In this document: piece after piece, positions 16,581-26,067 of the stretch | Layout: each line of letters begins with the position of its first letter | How positions within the stretch are numbered: the first letter of the stretch is position 1 | NCBI RefSeq assembly: GCF_008905045.1 | Contig: NZ_VWMY01000039.1 | Coordinates: 59,911-120,572 of the forward strand | Reading direction: 5' to 3' | Length of the DNA stretch: 60,662 nucleotides | Source: Streptomyces albicerus | GTDB taxonomy: Bacteria; Actinomycetota; Actinomycetes; Streptomycetales; Streptomycetaceae | Notes under the pieces: generated by a model | The model's input: only the letters and a program-made list of their open reading frames with translations | What the model was told of the DNA's origin: nothing | Databases searched by the model: none | Translations under genes and position numbers: made by a program

Positions 16581-17445
16581 CTAGGCCGACAGCTCTTCCG
16601 AAGGCGGCAGGCGCGAGGCCCGTACGGCGGGAAAGACGCCCGCGAGGACGCCGACGAGGATTGCGCCGCCGAGGCCGATTCCCGCTGAGGACAGGGGGAT
16701 GACCACCGGCCACGACCGGTATAACGGCGTACCCGACCGTGGCCAGGACACCGAGGATGAGTCCGGCGAGGCCGGACAGGGCGACGGACTCGGTGAGGAA
16801 CTGGTTACGAATCTGGCCGCGGGCGGCGCCGAGGGCACGGCGCAGGCCGATCTCACGTCGGCGTTCGAGGACGGAGATCACCATGGTGTCCGCGACGCCG
16901 ATGCCGCCGATGAGCAGGGCGACCGCGGCCATGCCGACGAAGAGGCCGGAGAAGGCAGCTTGCGTGGAGCGCTTCGTGGCGAGCGCGTCCGCGGGGCGGC
17001 TGACCTTGACCAGGCCGGGATTCTCCGGTGCGATCGTCTCGGGCAGAACGGCGTGCACGTCCTCCATGGCGCGCTCGTCCGCCTCGATGAACAACTGGGT
17101 CGGACGGCCGTCAAAGCCCAGCTCGGCGCGTGCGGATTGCCAGCCGACCAGGACCGAGCGATCGACATCGGGGGCGAGCGGGATGCTGCGAAGGATGCCG
17201 ACGACGCTGAACCAGCGGCCGCCGAGCAGCACTTGCGGGTGCGGGACGCCCGGGACCAGGTCGGGGTAGCCCAGGCGGGCGGCGGCGACCGAGCCGAGCA
17301 CCGCGGCCGGAATCCCCTCGGTGGCCTTGGTCAGGTAGCGGCCCGACCGGATCTGCGCGCCCAGGACTTCGGGGAGGTCGCGTCGGGGCGCCCAGGACCA
17401 TGAGCCCCGCCCCGTCCTGTGTCAGCACGGTCATCGGCGCTTCCT
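16581..17445 (-). pseudogene. Broken MacB/FtsX-type ABC permease
   Basis: The C-terminal half of a MacB-like permease is readable on the minus strand. AVLGSVAAARLGY and the periplasmic domain ending VVGILRSIPLAPDVDRSVLVG come first, then AAFSGLFVGMAAVALLIGGIGVADTMVISVLERRREIGLRRALGA, the FtsX transmembrane signature. A frameshift near 16720 moves the last helix (SAGIGLGGAILVGVLAGVFPAVRASRL) to another frame. Another near 17390 separates the upstream piece (TVLTQDGAGLMVLGAP). The N-terminal part and any partner ATPase are missing. Non-functional. Confidence 0.75.
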
Positions 17446-17476
17446 GGGACGGTGGTGCTGTGGGAGGGAACCGGGA

Positions 17477-17513
17477 CCGCCCGGCGAGCGGCGGGGTGCC
17501 GTTCGCCGGGCGG
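17477..17513. terminator. Hairpin downstream of the GH2 gene
   Basis: Perfect 11-bp inverted repeat CCGCCCGGCGA / TCGCCGGGCGG with a 15-nt loop, starting 8 nt past the GH2 stop codon on the minus strand. A likely rho-independent-type terminator without a U-tract. Confidence 0.6.
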
Positions 17514-17520
17514 CTCGGGG

Positions 17521-20133
17521 TCAGGGGCAGCCGGCGGGAGTCGCCCGCGAGGCGTTGTCGATCAGTGCCTGGTGGGCCGCCATGAGTCGCCGGACATCGG
17601 GCTTGACGACCTTGCGGTCGTATGTGATCAGCCCGTTGAGCTCGCCCTCGACGTCCGCGATCTGGGTGTACACCGCGCCGTTGCCGCCCTTGCAGGCCAG
17701 GGCGTGCACCTCGGCGAGTTTGGTGAGGTAGTCGTCGGTGTATGTGGCCGGGTCGACATCGACGTAGGACTGCTGCACCGACCAGGCGTGTCCGGGTACG
17801 GCCAGGCCGAGGCCGCCGTACTCGCCGCTGACCAGGGCCCGCTTGCCGTCCGGGTGCGGTGGCAGCGCGGGGCTCGGGTAGCCGTGTTCGTCCATGATGT
17901 CGCCGGTGCCGCCGTCCGCGCCCAGGTTGAGGCCCGACTGGTTGTTGACCAGGCGGGTCGGGTCCCAGGCTTTCGCCTGTTCGGCGATGCGGCCCACGTC
18001 GTACTGGCCCCACCCTTCGTTGAAGGTGACCCACATGACGATCGACGGACTGCTGATGTGCTCGTCGATCATCTGCTTCATCTCGCGCTCGTACTCGGTG
18101 CGGGCCGACGCGCTCGGGTTCACGCCCGCCGTCATGGACGGCATGTCCTGCCACACCAGCAGGCCGAGCCGGTCGGCCCAGTAGAACCAGCGGTCGGGTT
18201 CGACCTTGATGTGCTTGCGCACCGAGTTGAAGCCCATGGCCTTGTGCATCTTCAGGTCGTAGGCCAGGGCCTGGTCGCTCGGGGCGGTGTGCAGGCCGTC
18301 CGGCCAGAAGCCCTGGTCGAGGGTGGCCATCATGAAGACCGGCTCGCCGTTGAGGACGGTGCGCGGGGTGCCGTTCACCTTCTCGACGGCGATGGACCGC
18401 ATGCCGAAGTAGCTGCTGACGCGGTCGGTGCCGACGGTGACCTTGAGGTCGTACAGGAACGGGTCGTCCGGCGACCAGAGGTGTGCGTCGGGGATCTTCA
18501 GGGTCAGGGGGCTGCCGGTGCGGCCGGCGGCGGTGGCGACCCGCCGCTTGCCGTCGTACGCGATCGCGGTGACCGCGAGTCCGGTGCGCACGCCCTGCGG
18601 TTCGACGGTGAGGGTGTCGGCGCCGGCGTCCGGGGTGAGCTTCAGCGAGTCGACGTGGTCGGCGGCGACGGGTTCCATCCACACGGTCTGCCAGATGCCG
18701 GAGGACGGTGTGTACCAGATGCCGCTGGGGTCGAGGCGCTGTTTGCCGAGTGGCGGGTTCTCGCCGGTCGCCGAGTCGGTCGGGTCGTGGACGCCGACGA
18801 TGAGTTCCTGGGTGCGGCCGGGTTTCAACGCGTCGGTGATGTCGGCGCCGAACTTGTCGTAGCCGCCCTTGTGTTCGGCGACCTTGGTGCCGTTGACGTA
18901 CACCTCGGAGCGCCAGTCGACCGCGCCGAAGTTGAGCTGCAGGCGTTTGCCGGAGCCGATCTTCCAGTCGGCCGGGACGGTGAAGGTGCGCCGGTACCAC
19001 ATCCGGTCCTCGTGCCGCTCGATGCCCGACAGCTGAGACTCGACGGGGTACGGGACGAGGATCTTCTCGGCGAGGTTCCGGCCCACCGGGGGCTGCTCCC
19101 CCGCCTGGGCCGCGGCGAACTGCCAGGTGCCGTTGAGGTTCTTCCAGTCAGTGCGGGTGAGTTGGGGCCTCGGGTACTCACGGTGGGCGTTGGCCGGGGT
19201 GACGTCGTCGGCCCACCGGGTGCGCAGTTGGTGGGTCGAGTGGTTGGCGCCGCTGCTCCAGAAGGCCTTGACAACGTTGCCGTCCTGGCCGGTGAGGCCG
19301 CCGGATCCGTCGTAGCGCACGTCGGCGGTGCCACGCGCGGTGCCGGTCTTGTTGCCGACGACGGGTTCCTTGAGGGCGACCAGCAGCGATCTGGAGTCGG
19401 CCGGATTCAGCCGCGCCCGGCCGAGCGGCCAGGTGGCGCCACCGATCACGGCATCCAGATGGTCGGTGAGGGCGGCCTGGGGTGCCGCGAGTGCCTGGGC
19501 GAAGTCGAGCCGGAGTGTGCGGCCGTCCTTGAGGACGGTGGTGGCGATGGCCCCGTTGTAGTCGTAGCCCTCGGGCAGCAGGAAGGCCTTCTGCGGGATG
19601 GCGGTCTTGGTGCCGCCGGGCGGTGTCCAGCGCACGTGGAGGTTGGACCCTCCGTAGTGCTCGAAGTACTCGATCTTGATGTCGTAGGCCTTGCCGGCGG
19701 TCAACTCCACGGGTTCGCCGACCTGTTCGCGATCCCAGTCGTCGACCCAGTGGTCGATGGCGAGCTTCCCGTCCACCCAGAGGCGGAAGCCGTTGTCTCC
19801 GATGACGGAGAAGGTGGTGGGGCCGGTCTTCTCCGGCACGATCCGGCCGGTCCAGCGGACGCTGACATCGTCCGACCGGCCGGTAGCCGAACGCAGACGG
19901 GGCTCCAGGTTGTCGAAGTCGAGCTGCGGGTCGAAGCCGGTGGCCTTGAGCTCGTGGAAGTCGAAGGCGCCGGGAGCGGACTGGGTGTAGTACTCGCCCT
20001 TGAGGCCGTGGACCTCGGGGGGATCCTCCGCGGCCGTCGCGGCAGGTGCGGCGGCCAGTCCCGCGGCACCCAGCACTGCCGCGAGGAACAGGGCGAGGTG
20101 GTTTCTGAACGATCTGAACGATCTGATGCGCAC
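17521..20133 (-). CDS. Secreted PA14-containing GH2-family glycoside hydrolase
   Basis: An 870-residue exported enzyme. The Sec signal peptide covers residues 1-35. A PA14 domain follows (about 42-178; KGEYYTQS, VRWTGRIVPEKTGPTTFSVIGDNGFRLWVDGK, NLHVRWTPPGG), a likely glycan-binding insert. The GH2 sugar-binding domain (about 330-470; WYRRTFTVP, LNFGAVDWRSEVYVNG), an immunoglobulin-like domain and the (beta/alpha)8 barrel come next. Catalytic candidates are the NE pair at 705-706 (TFNEGWG, acid/base) and Glu771 in SGEYGG (nucleophile). The ribosome binding site AAGGAGG lies 11 nt before ATG 20133. GH2 enzymes cleave beta-galactosides, glucuronides, mannosides or related linkages; which one is not readable. 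It is divergent from a LacI regulator, with an operator-like motif shared with the sugar ABC operon. Confidence 0.88.
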   Translation of the reverse strand: MRIRSFRSFRNHLALFLAAVLGAAGLAAAPAATAAEDPPEVHGLKGEYYTQSAPGAFDFHELKATGFDPQLDFDNLEPRLRSATGRSDDVSVRWTGRIVPEKTGPTTFSVIGDNGFRLWVDGKLAIDHWVDDWDREQVGEPVELTAGKAYDIKIEYFEHYGGSNLHVRWTPPGGTKTAIPQKAFLLPEGYDYNGAIATTVLKDGRTLRLDFAQALAAPQAALTDHLDAVIGGATWPLGRARLNPADSRSLLVALKEPVVGNKTGTARGTADVRYDGSGGLTGQDGNVVKAFWSSGANHSTHQLRTRWADDVTPANAHREYPRPQLTRTDWKNLNGTWQFAAAQAGEQPPVGRNLAEKILVPYPVESQLSGIERHEDRMWYRRTFTVPADWKIGSGKRLQLNFGAVDWRSEVYVNGTKVAEHKGGYDKFGADITDALKPGRTQELIVGVHDPTDSATGENPPLGKQRLDPSGIWYTPSSGIWQTVWMEPVAADHVDSLKLTPDAGADTLTVEPQGVRTGLAVTAIAYDGKRRVATAAGRTGSPLTLKIPDAHLWSPDDPFLYDLKVTVGTDRVSSYFGMRSIAVEKVNGTPRTVLNGEPVFMMATLDQGFWPDGLHTAPSDQALAYDLKMHKAMGFNSVRKHIKVEPDRWFYWADRLGLLVWQDMPSMTAGVNPSASARTEYEREMKQMIDEHISSPSIVMWVTFNEGWGQYDVGRIAEQAKAWDPTRLVNNQSGLNLGADGGTGDIMDEHGYPSPALPPHPDGKRALVSGEYGGLGLAVPGHAWSVQQSYVDVDPATYTDDYLTKLAEVHALACKGGNGAVYTQIADVEGELNGLITYDRKVVKPDVRRLMAAHQALIDNASRATPAGCP

Positions 20134-20178
20134 GAATCCTCCTTGGTTGAGGAAGGGTGGCGGCTCGGTGCTTCAGTC

Positions 20179-20195
20179 TGTACAACGTTGGAAGC
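20179..20195. promoter_or_regulatory. LacI-type operator, copy 1
   Basis: TGTACAACGTTGGAAGC lies 46 bp before the GH2 start, in the GH2-lacI divergent region. Its centre CAACGTTG is palindromic with a central CG, typical of LacI-family operators. Reverse-complemented (GCTTCCAACGTTGTACA) it matches the site at 21357-21373 at 15 of 17 positions. Confidence 0.75.
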
Positions 20196-20290
20196 AGAGG
20201 CAGTTGGCATGAGAGCACGGCTCCCGGCCGCTGTCCAGGTTCATGACAAAGCTCCGACCGCGGAGCCGCCACCGATGCCGAGGAGATCCC

Positions 20291-21304
20291 TTGCGGGTCA
20301 GCCTGAAGGACGTTGCCGAACGGGCCGGCGTCTCGATCAAGACCGTTTCCAACGTCGTGAACAACTATCCGCACGTCACACCGGTGATGCGCGCCCGGGT
20401 GCAGGAGGCCATCGACGAACTCGGCTACCGGCCGAACCTCACAGCGCGTCATCTGCGCAAGGGCCGTACCGGCATCATCGCGCTCGCCGTTCCCGAGCTC
20501 GGCAACCCCTACTTCGCCGAACTCGCGGGCGCGGTGATCGACGCGGCCGCCCAGCACGAGTTCACGGTCCTGCTCGACCACACGCGCGGCGACCGGGAGC
20601 AGGAGCTGCTGGTGAGCCAGGGTTTCCGGGCCCGGGTGATCGACGGGCTCATCCTCAGTCCGCTGGAGCTGGAGGCCGAGGACCTGCGCGGCCGCGCCGA
20701 CGACGTGCCGCTGGTGCTGCTCGGCGAGCGCGAGTACGACCTGCCCTTCGACCACATCGCGATCGACAACGTGGCCGCCGCGCGGACGGCGGTGCGCCAC
20801 CTGCTCGACCGAGGCCGGACCCGGATCGCCTACCTCGGCGCCCGCACGGACTCCGCGAACCGCCCGGCGCACCTGCGACTCGACGGCTGGCGGGCGGAGT
20901 TGACGGCGGCGGACCTGCCGGCCACGGACGATCTGGTCGTGCCCGTCGGCGGGTGGGACCGGGACGACGGATCCCGGGCCATGGCCCGATTGCTGGACGC
21001 GGGCGTGCGGCCCGACGCCGTCTTCGCCTACAACGACCTCATCGCGATCGGTGCCATGCGGGTGCTGCACGAGCGCGGGCTCAGGGTGCCGTGGGACGTT
21101 GCCGTGGTGGGCTTCGACGACATCACCGAGGGCCGTTTCGGAGCCGTCTCACTGACCACGATCTCGCCGGACAAGCAGGCGATCGCCCGCCTTGCGGTGG
21201 CCTCGCTGTTGCGCAGCCTGTCGGGCCGTCAGGAGCCCGGAGGGCGTGAACTCACCGCGGAATTCCGGCTGGTGGAGCGGGAGAGCACGCTCGGCCGTCG
21301 CTGA
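20291..21304 (+). CDS. LacI-family transcriptional regulator
   Basis: A 337-residue repressor. The N-terminal HTH reads VSLKDVAERAGVSIKTVSNVVNNYPHVTPVMRARV and the hinge helix ELGYRPNLTARHLRKGRTG. The periplasmic-binding-protein-like sensor follows to the end (LALAVPELGNPYFAELAGAV..., PDAVFAYNDLIAIGAM, VVGFDDI). TTG 20291 is chosen because GAGGAGA is 4-6 nt upstream and the HTH starts within three residues; an in-frame ATG at 20243 has no ribosome binding site. It lies between the GH2 gene and the sugar importer and very probably represses both in the absence of a sugar ligand. Confidence 0.92.
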   Translation: MRVSLKDVAERAGVSIKTVSNVVNNYPHVTPVMRARVQEAIDELGYRPNLTARHLRKGRTGIIALAVPELGNPYFAELAGAVIDAAAQHEFTVLLDHTRGDREQELLVSQGFRARVIDGLILSPLELEAEDLRGRADDVPLVLLGEREYDLPFDHIAIDNVAAARTAVRHLLDRGRTRIAYLGARTDSANRPAHLRLDGWRAELTAADLPATDDLVVPVGGWDRDDGSRAMARLLDAGVRPDAVFAYNDLIAIGAMRVLHERGLRVPWDVAVVGFDDITEGRFGAVSLTTISPDKQAIARLAVASLLRSLSGRQEPGGRELTAEFRLVERESTLGRR

Positions 21305-21356
21305 CGACGGTCCGGACCATTGGGCCGAGATTTCGGACGGAAGGGTTTACAGCCCC

Positions 21357-21373
21357 GCTTCCAACGATGTAAA
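21357..21373. promoter_or_regulatory. LacI-type operator, copy 2
   Basis: GCTTCCAACGATGTAAA, 97 bp upstream of the substrate-binding-protein start. It differs at two positions from the reverse complement of copy 1 and keeps the CCAACGwTG core. It suggests that the importer operon is controlled by the same LacI protein as the GH2 gene. Confidence 0.72.
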
Positions 21374-21469
21374 AACCTCCCCTGAACGACGTGCACGCCG
21401 TGTTGACCGCAAGTGCCGAACTCCCCGGGAGCGCTCTCAGCGCCGGGGCCGCGCCGTTTGGGGACTGTC

Positions 21470-22564
21470 ATGAAGCCCACCGCACTTCTCCGTCGTACCT
21501 CCGCACGGACCCTCCTCGCCACCGGCCTCCTCACGAGCCTGGCCCTGACCGGATGCTCCAAATCCGAGGACTCCTCTACCAGCGACAAGGCCGCCGCGCA
21601 GCAGGGCGACTCCGGCCAGCAGGTCGCCTCGCCGAGCACCGGATCCGGGCCCGCCTGCACACTCGACGCGTACGGGGGCAAGAAGCTCGACCTCGAGAGC
21701 GCCACCGTCGGCTTCTCCCAGTCCGAGAAGGAGGCCAATCCCTTCCGGATCGCCGAGACCGCCTCGATCAAGGCGGAAGCGCGCAAGCGCGGCGTCGAGC
21801 TCCTCACCGCCAACGCCCAATCGCAGTTCTCCAAGCAGATCAGCGACGTCCAGGACCTCATCGCCAAGGGTGCCGACCTGCTCGTCATCGCGCCGCTCAA
21901 CTCGGACGGCTGGGAACCGGTCCTGCGCACGGCGGCGGCCAAGCACATCCCGATCGTCACGGTGGACCGCAAGATCAACGCCACCGCCTGCAAGGACTAT
22001 GTGAGCTTCATCGGCTCCGACTTCGTGGAACAGGGCAAACGGGCCGCCGACCAGATGATCCAAGCGACCGGAGGCACGGGCGAGATCGCCATCCTGCTCG
22101 GCGCGGCGGGCAACAACGTCACGACGGAACGCACCAAGGGCTTCACTGACCGGATCAAGGAAAAGGCACCCGGCCTCAAGGTGGTGTTCCAGCAGACGGG
22201 CGAATTCGCCCGCGAGAAGGGCCAGTCGGTCACCGAGAACCTCATCCAGTCCAAGCCCGGGATCAAGGGCGTCTACGCCGAGAACGACGAGATGGGCCTC
22301 GGCGCCGTCAACGCCCTCAAGGGCGCGGGCAAGAAGCCCGGTGACGTGAAGATCGTGACCATCGACGGCACACGCAACGCCGTGCAGGGCATCGTCGACG
22401 GCTGGATCCACGGCGTCATCGAGTCCAACCCGCGCTTCGGACCGCTCGCCTTCCAGACACTCGACACCTTCACCCGGGGCGGCGAAGTGGCGCAGGACAT
22501 CGTTATCAAGGACAGCGCGTACACCAAAGCCAACGCCCAGTCGGACCTCGGCAAGGCGTACTGA
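21470..22564 (+). CDS. Sugar ABC transporter substrate-binding lipoprotein
   Basis: A 364-residue periplasmic-binding-protein type 1 lipoprotein. The signal peptide ends in lipobox LTGC (Cys29). The mature domain begins VGFSQSEKEANPFRIAE, close to the YtfQ (galactofuranose-binding) type of pentose/hexose-binding proteins, with IAPLNSDGWEPVL, VDRKI, VYAENDEMGLGAVNAL and VTIDGTRNAVQGI in the expected order. It is anchored outside the membrane and delivers sugar to the permeases encoded downstream. The stop is 1 nt before the ATPase start. The exact sugar is inferred only by resemblance; furanose sugars are a reasonable guess. Confidence 0.88.
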   Translation: MKPTALLRRTSARTLLATGLLTSLALTGCSKSEDSSTSDKAAAQQGDSGQQVASPSTGSGPACTLDAYGGKKLDLESATVGFSQSEKEANPFRIAETASIKAEARKRGVELLTANAQSQFSKQISDVQDLIAKGADLLVIAPLNSDGWEPVLRTAAAKHIPIVTVDRKINATACKDYVSFIGSDFVEQGKRAADQMIQATGGTGEIAILLGAAGNNVTTERTKGFTDRIKEKAPGLKVVFQQTGEFAREKGQSVTENLIQSKPGIKGVYAENDEMGLGAVNALKGAGKKPGDVKIVTIDGTRNAVQGIVDGWIHGVIESNPRFGPLAFQTLDTFTRGGEVAQDIVIKDSAYTKANAQSDLGKAY

Positions 22565-22565
22565 C

Positions 22566-24083
22566 ATGCTCTCGGTCACCGGCGTGTGCAAGGTCTTCCC
22601 CGGTGTGAAGGCACTGTCCGACGTGGACTTCACGGCCCGCGCAGGGGAAGTCCACGCCCTCGTCGGCGAGAACGGCGCGGGCAAGTCGACCCTGATCAAA
22701 GTTCTCACCGGCGTCTACCAGCCGGACGCGGGCGAGATCGTCCACGACGGCACGCCGGTCCGCTTCACCACGCCCCTGCAGGCCCAGCAGGCGGGCATCT
22801 CCACCATCTACCAGGAGGTCAACCTCGTCCCGCTGATGAGCGTGGCCCGCAATCTCCTCCTCGGCCGCGAACCCCGCGGCCGGCTCGGTCTGATCGACTT
22901 CCGGCGCATGCACCGGGAGGCGGACGAGGCGCTGTGCGGCCTGGGCATCCGGGTCGACGTGCGCCGTCCGCTGCGCGAACTCGGCGTCGGGGCCCAGCAG
23001 ATGGTGGCTCTCGCGCGTGCGGTCGCCGTCGACGCACGGGTGGCGATCATGGACGAGCCCACCTCGTCTCTCGAACCACGCGAGGTGCGCACCCTGTTCG
23101 ACGTGATCCGCGCGCTGCGCGAGCGCGGCATCGCCGTGGTCTACGTCAGCCACCGCATGGACGAGCTGTACGAGATCTGCGACGCGGTCACCGTGCTGCG
23201 CGACGGGCACGTGGTGCACACCGGCCGCCTCGCCGACCTCGAACGCCTGCGTCTGGTCTCGCTCATGCTGGGCCGGGAGATCGGCGAGGTCCGCAGCGAG
23301 GGCCTGACCCGGTTCACCGGCTCTCACCACATGTCAGCCGAACCCGTACTGCGAGCAGAGGGGCTGACGGTCCGCCACCAGTTGCAGGATGTGTCGCTGT
23401 CCATCCGCCCGGGCGAAGTGGTGGGCCTGGGCGGGCTGCTCGGCTCGGGCCGCAGCGAGACGGCCAGAGCTGTCGCCGGAGCGCTGGCAACAAGCTCGGG
23501 CCGAGTCTCGGTCGGGGGCGCCCCCGTGCGCACCGGCTCCCCACCGGCCGCGATCCGCGCCGGCATCAGCATGCTCCCGGAGGACCGCAAGGCCGAAGGC
23601 ATCGTCCCCGGGCTGTCGGTACGGGAGAACATCGCGCTCGCCGCCCTTCCCGCACTGTCGCGGTTCGGGCTGGTGGACGACGCCCGCATCGACCGGATCG
23701 TCGACACCTTCGTGAGGCGGCTGCACATCAAGTCCGCCGGCCCGCACCAGAAGGTGGGCGAACTCTCCGGCGGCAACCAGCAGAAGGTTCTTCTGGCCCG
23801 CTGGCTCGCCCTGCACCCGAAGGTACTGCTGCTGGACGAGCCGACGCGGGGGATCGACGTCGGGGCCAAAGCGGAAGTACAGGCCCTCATCGACGAACTC
23901 GCCGACGACGGACTCGCCGTACTCCTGATCTCCTCCGACACCGAGGAGCTGATCGAGGGCAGCGACCGCATCGTCGTACTCAAGGACGGTGCGGTCGTGG
24001 ACGAGCTGACCGGCGACGCCGTCACCGAGGACGCGCTGATACGAGCCATCGCGGCCGAACCCGCCGGGACTCACCATGACTGA
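22566..24083 (+). CDS. Sugar ABC transporter ATPase with two nucleotide-binding domains
   Basis: A 505-residue RbsA/YtfR-type ATPase. Domain 1 has Walker A GENGAGKST, signature region LGVGAQQMVALARA and Walker B VAIMDEPTSSLEP. Domain 2 (from about residue 260) has the degenerate Walker A GLLGSGRSETAR usual for this family, signature LSGGNQQKVLLARWL and Walker B VLLLDEPTRGIDVG. Length and layout match sugar importers with one fused ATPase. It overlaps the next gene by 8 nt. Confidence 0.94.
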   Translation: MLSVTGVCKVFPGVKALSDVDFTARAGEVHALVGENGAGKSTLIKVLTGVYQPDAGEIVHDGTPVRFTTPLQAQQAGISTIYQEVNLVPLMSVARNLLLGREPRGRLGLIDFRRMHREADEALCGLGIRVDVRRPLRELGVGAQQMVALARAVAVDARVAIMDEPTSSLEPREVRTLFDVIRALRERGIAVVYVSHRMDELYEICDAVTVLRDGHVVHTGRLADLERLRLVSLMLGREIGEVRSEGLTRFTGSHHMSAEPVLRAEGLTVRHQLQDVSLSIRPGEVVGLGGLLGSGRSETARAVAGALATSSGRVSVGGAPVRTGSPPAAIRAGISMLPEDRKAEGIVPGLSVRENIALAALPALSRFGLVDDARIDRIVDTFVRRLHIKSAGPHQKVGELSGGNQQKVLLARWLALHPKVLLLDEPTRGIDVGAKAEVQALIDELADDGLAVLLISSDTEELIEGSDRIVVLKDGAVVDELTGDAVTEDALIRAIAAEPAGTHHD

Positions 24084-25038
24084 TCTGACGCTCGCACGCG
24101 GACCAGTGGACCGCGACCGGCTGCTGCGCCTGCTGCGGGAGTACGGCGTCTACGCGGGCGTCGTCGCACTCCTGCTCTTCAACGTCGCCCTCACCCCGCA
24201 CTTCGTCTCCGCGGAGAACTTCCGCACCCAGGCCGTCCAGGTCGCACCGGTCCTCATCGTCGCCCTGGGCATGGCGCTGGCGATCGGCACTGAGGGCGTC
24301 GACCTGTCGGTGGGCTCCGTGATGGCCCTGTCCACCTCGCTGCTGTCCCTGTACCTCGGCTACGGTCCGTGGGCCGCAGCACTCGTGGCGGTGGCAGGCG
24401 GCATCCTGGTCGGGCTCGCGAACGGAACACTGATCGCCTTCCTCGGCGTCCAGCCCATCGTCGCCACGCTCGCCCTCATGGTCGCCGGACGCGGACTCGC
24501 CCTGGTACTGCTCCCCCAGCTCAAGGACGTACGCGACCCGGGCATGGCGGCACTCGGCTCCGGCGACCTGCTGGGCATCCCGTATCTCGTCCTCATCGCC
24601 GCCGCCCTGGCCCTGCTGGTGGCCTTCGTGGTGCGCCGCACCACATTCGGGCGGCAACTGCTCGCCATCGGCGACAGCCGGCCGGCGGCCCGCCTCGCCG
24701 GCCTGCCCGTCCGCCGGGTCCTCATCGTGGTGTACATCTGCTCCGGCGCCCTGGCCGCGATCGCGGGTGTCCTCGCCACCGCCCGGCTGACAGCCAGCGA
24801 CCCCACCTCGCTGGGCACTCTCATGGAACTGTCGGCGATCACCGCCGTGGTCGTCGGCGGCACCCCTCTGTCCGGGGGACGGGTCCGCATCGGCGGCACG
24901 ATCGCCGGCGCCGTCCTCATCCAGTTGCTGACCACCACGCTCGTCAAGCACGACCTTCCGCCGTCGTGGACGCAGATCGCCCAGGCCGTGGTGATCGTCG
25001 GCGCCGTCTACGCGGCCCGCGAACGGGGGAAGCGATGA
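24076..25038 (+). CDS. Sugar ABC transporter permease, YtfT-like
   Basis: A 320-residue BPD_transp_2 family permease with about eight to ten membrane segments. Motifs include ALGMALAIGTEGVDLSVGSVMAL and the cytoplasmic loop FGRQLLAIGDSRPAARLAGLPVRR, which is the ATPase contact. It overlaps the ATPase gene upstream and the second permease downstream, so all are translated as one unit. Confidence 0.93.
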   Translation: MTDLTLARGPVDRDRLLRLLREYGVYAGVVALLLFNVALTPHFVSAENFRTQAVQVAPVLIVALGMALAIGTEGVDLSVGSVMALSTSLLSLYLGYGPWAAALVAVAGGILVGLANGTLIAFLGVQPIVATLALMVAGRGLALVLLPQLKDVRDPGMAALGSGDLLGIPYLVLIAAALALLVAFVVRRTTFGRQLLAIGDSRPAARLAGLPVRRVLIVVYICSGALAAIAGVLATARLTASDPTSLGTLMELSAITAVVVGGTPLSGGRVRIGGTIAGAVLIQLLTTTLVKHDLPPSWTQIAQAVVIVGAVYAARERGKR

Positions 25039-26066
25039 CCACCGAGACCACGGAAACCGACACGCAGCCCGACACCGTCCGCCGGAGCACCGAGGAGGAC
25101 GGCTCACCGAGCCGCGCCGAACGCGTCAGCGCCCTCGCCCAGCAGCACGGGGCCCTCGTCACCCTCCTGGTGGCCATGGTCGTGGCATCGTTGAGCTTCG
25201 ACACCTTTCTGACCGGCGACAACCTCGAGAACATGGCGCTGTCCTCGGCCTTCCTCGCCGTGGTCGCACTCGGCATGACGTTCGTCATCGTCACCGGCGG
25301 GATCGATCTCTCGGTCGGCTCGCTCTTCGCCCTCGGTGGAGTCGTGGCGGCCTGGGGCTCGCAGCACGGCACGACGGTGGCCCTCCTGCTCCCGCTCATG
25401 GTGTGCGGACTGATCGGCCTGGTCAACGGAGTGCTCATCGCCCGGTCAGGACTGGCCCCGTTCATCGTCACCCTCGCCGCCATGCTCGGTGCGCGCGGCA
25501 TCCTTCTGGCGATCACCGACGAGGGCTCACGGACGTATCTCGTGGACAAGGACTCGTTCTTCGCGACACTCGGCCAGGGCTCACTGCTCGGGGTCGGTGT
25601 GCCGGTGTGGATCACGATGGCACTGTTCGTGCTCGGAGCCGTCGTGCTGCGACGCACCAGGTTCGGACAGTACGTGTACGCGGTCGGCGGCAACGAGGAC
25701 GCGGCGGCCTTGATGGGTGCCCCGGTGGCACGAACGAAGATCGCCGTGTACACCCTGTCCGGCCTGTGCGCCGGCCTCGCGGGCGCGCTCAACGCCGCCT
25801 GGCTGGTGTCGGGCGTGACCATCCTCGGGTCGGGCATGGAACTGGAAGCCATCGCGGCAGTCGTCATCGGCGGCACCCTGCTCTCCGGCGGTTTCGGCTT
25901 CGTCAGCGGTTCGCTGGTCGGCGTGCTCCTGCTGAAGGTGATCCAGAACATCATCAACCAGATCGGCTCCCTCGACTCCGCCTACCAGCAGGTCGTCAGC
26001 GGCGCCTTTCTCGCCGGCGTGGTCGTGGCCCAGACGTGGCTGGGCCGTAGACGGCGGGTCCTATGA
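25035..26066 (+). CDS. Sugar ABC transporter permease, YjfF-like
   Basis: A 343-residue second permease of the BPD_transp_2 family. Motifs include ALGMTFVIVTGGIDLSVGSLFALGG and the loop FGQYVYAVGGNEDAAALMGAPVART. ATG 25035 overlaps the previous stop (ATGA). Two different permeases with one double ATPase and one binding protein is the layout of the YtfQ-YtfR-YtfT-YjfF galactofuranose importer of E. coli. The first 35 residues are soluble and rich in Thr/Glu. Confidence 0.93.
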   Translation: MTTETTETDTQPDTVRRSTEEDGSPSRAERVSALAQQHGALVTLLVAMVVASLSFDTFLTGDNLENMALSSAFLAVVALGMTFVIVTGGIDLSVGSLFALGGVVAAWGSQHGTTVALLLPLMVCGLIGLVNGVLIARSGLAPFIVTLAAMLGARGILLAITDEGSRTYLVDKDSFFATLGQGSLLGVGVPVWITMALFVLGAVVLRRTRFGQYVYAVGGNEDAAALMGAPVARTKIAVYTLSGLCAGLAGALNAAWLVSGVTILGSGMELEAIAAVVIGGTLLSGGFGFVSGSLVGVLLLKVIQNIINQIGSLDSAYQQVVSGAFLAGVVVAQTWLGRRRRVL

Positions 26067-26067
26067 C

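Noticed and set aside
17419..21249. A 1276-codon plus-strand open frame across the GH2 and LacI genes
   Set aside because: It is antisense to the GH2 gene and out of frame with LacI; Val/Gly/Asp-rich without motifs. Explained by codon bias.
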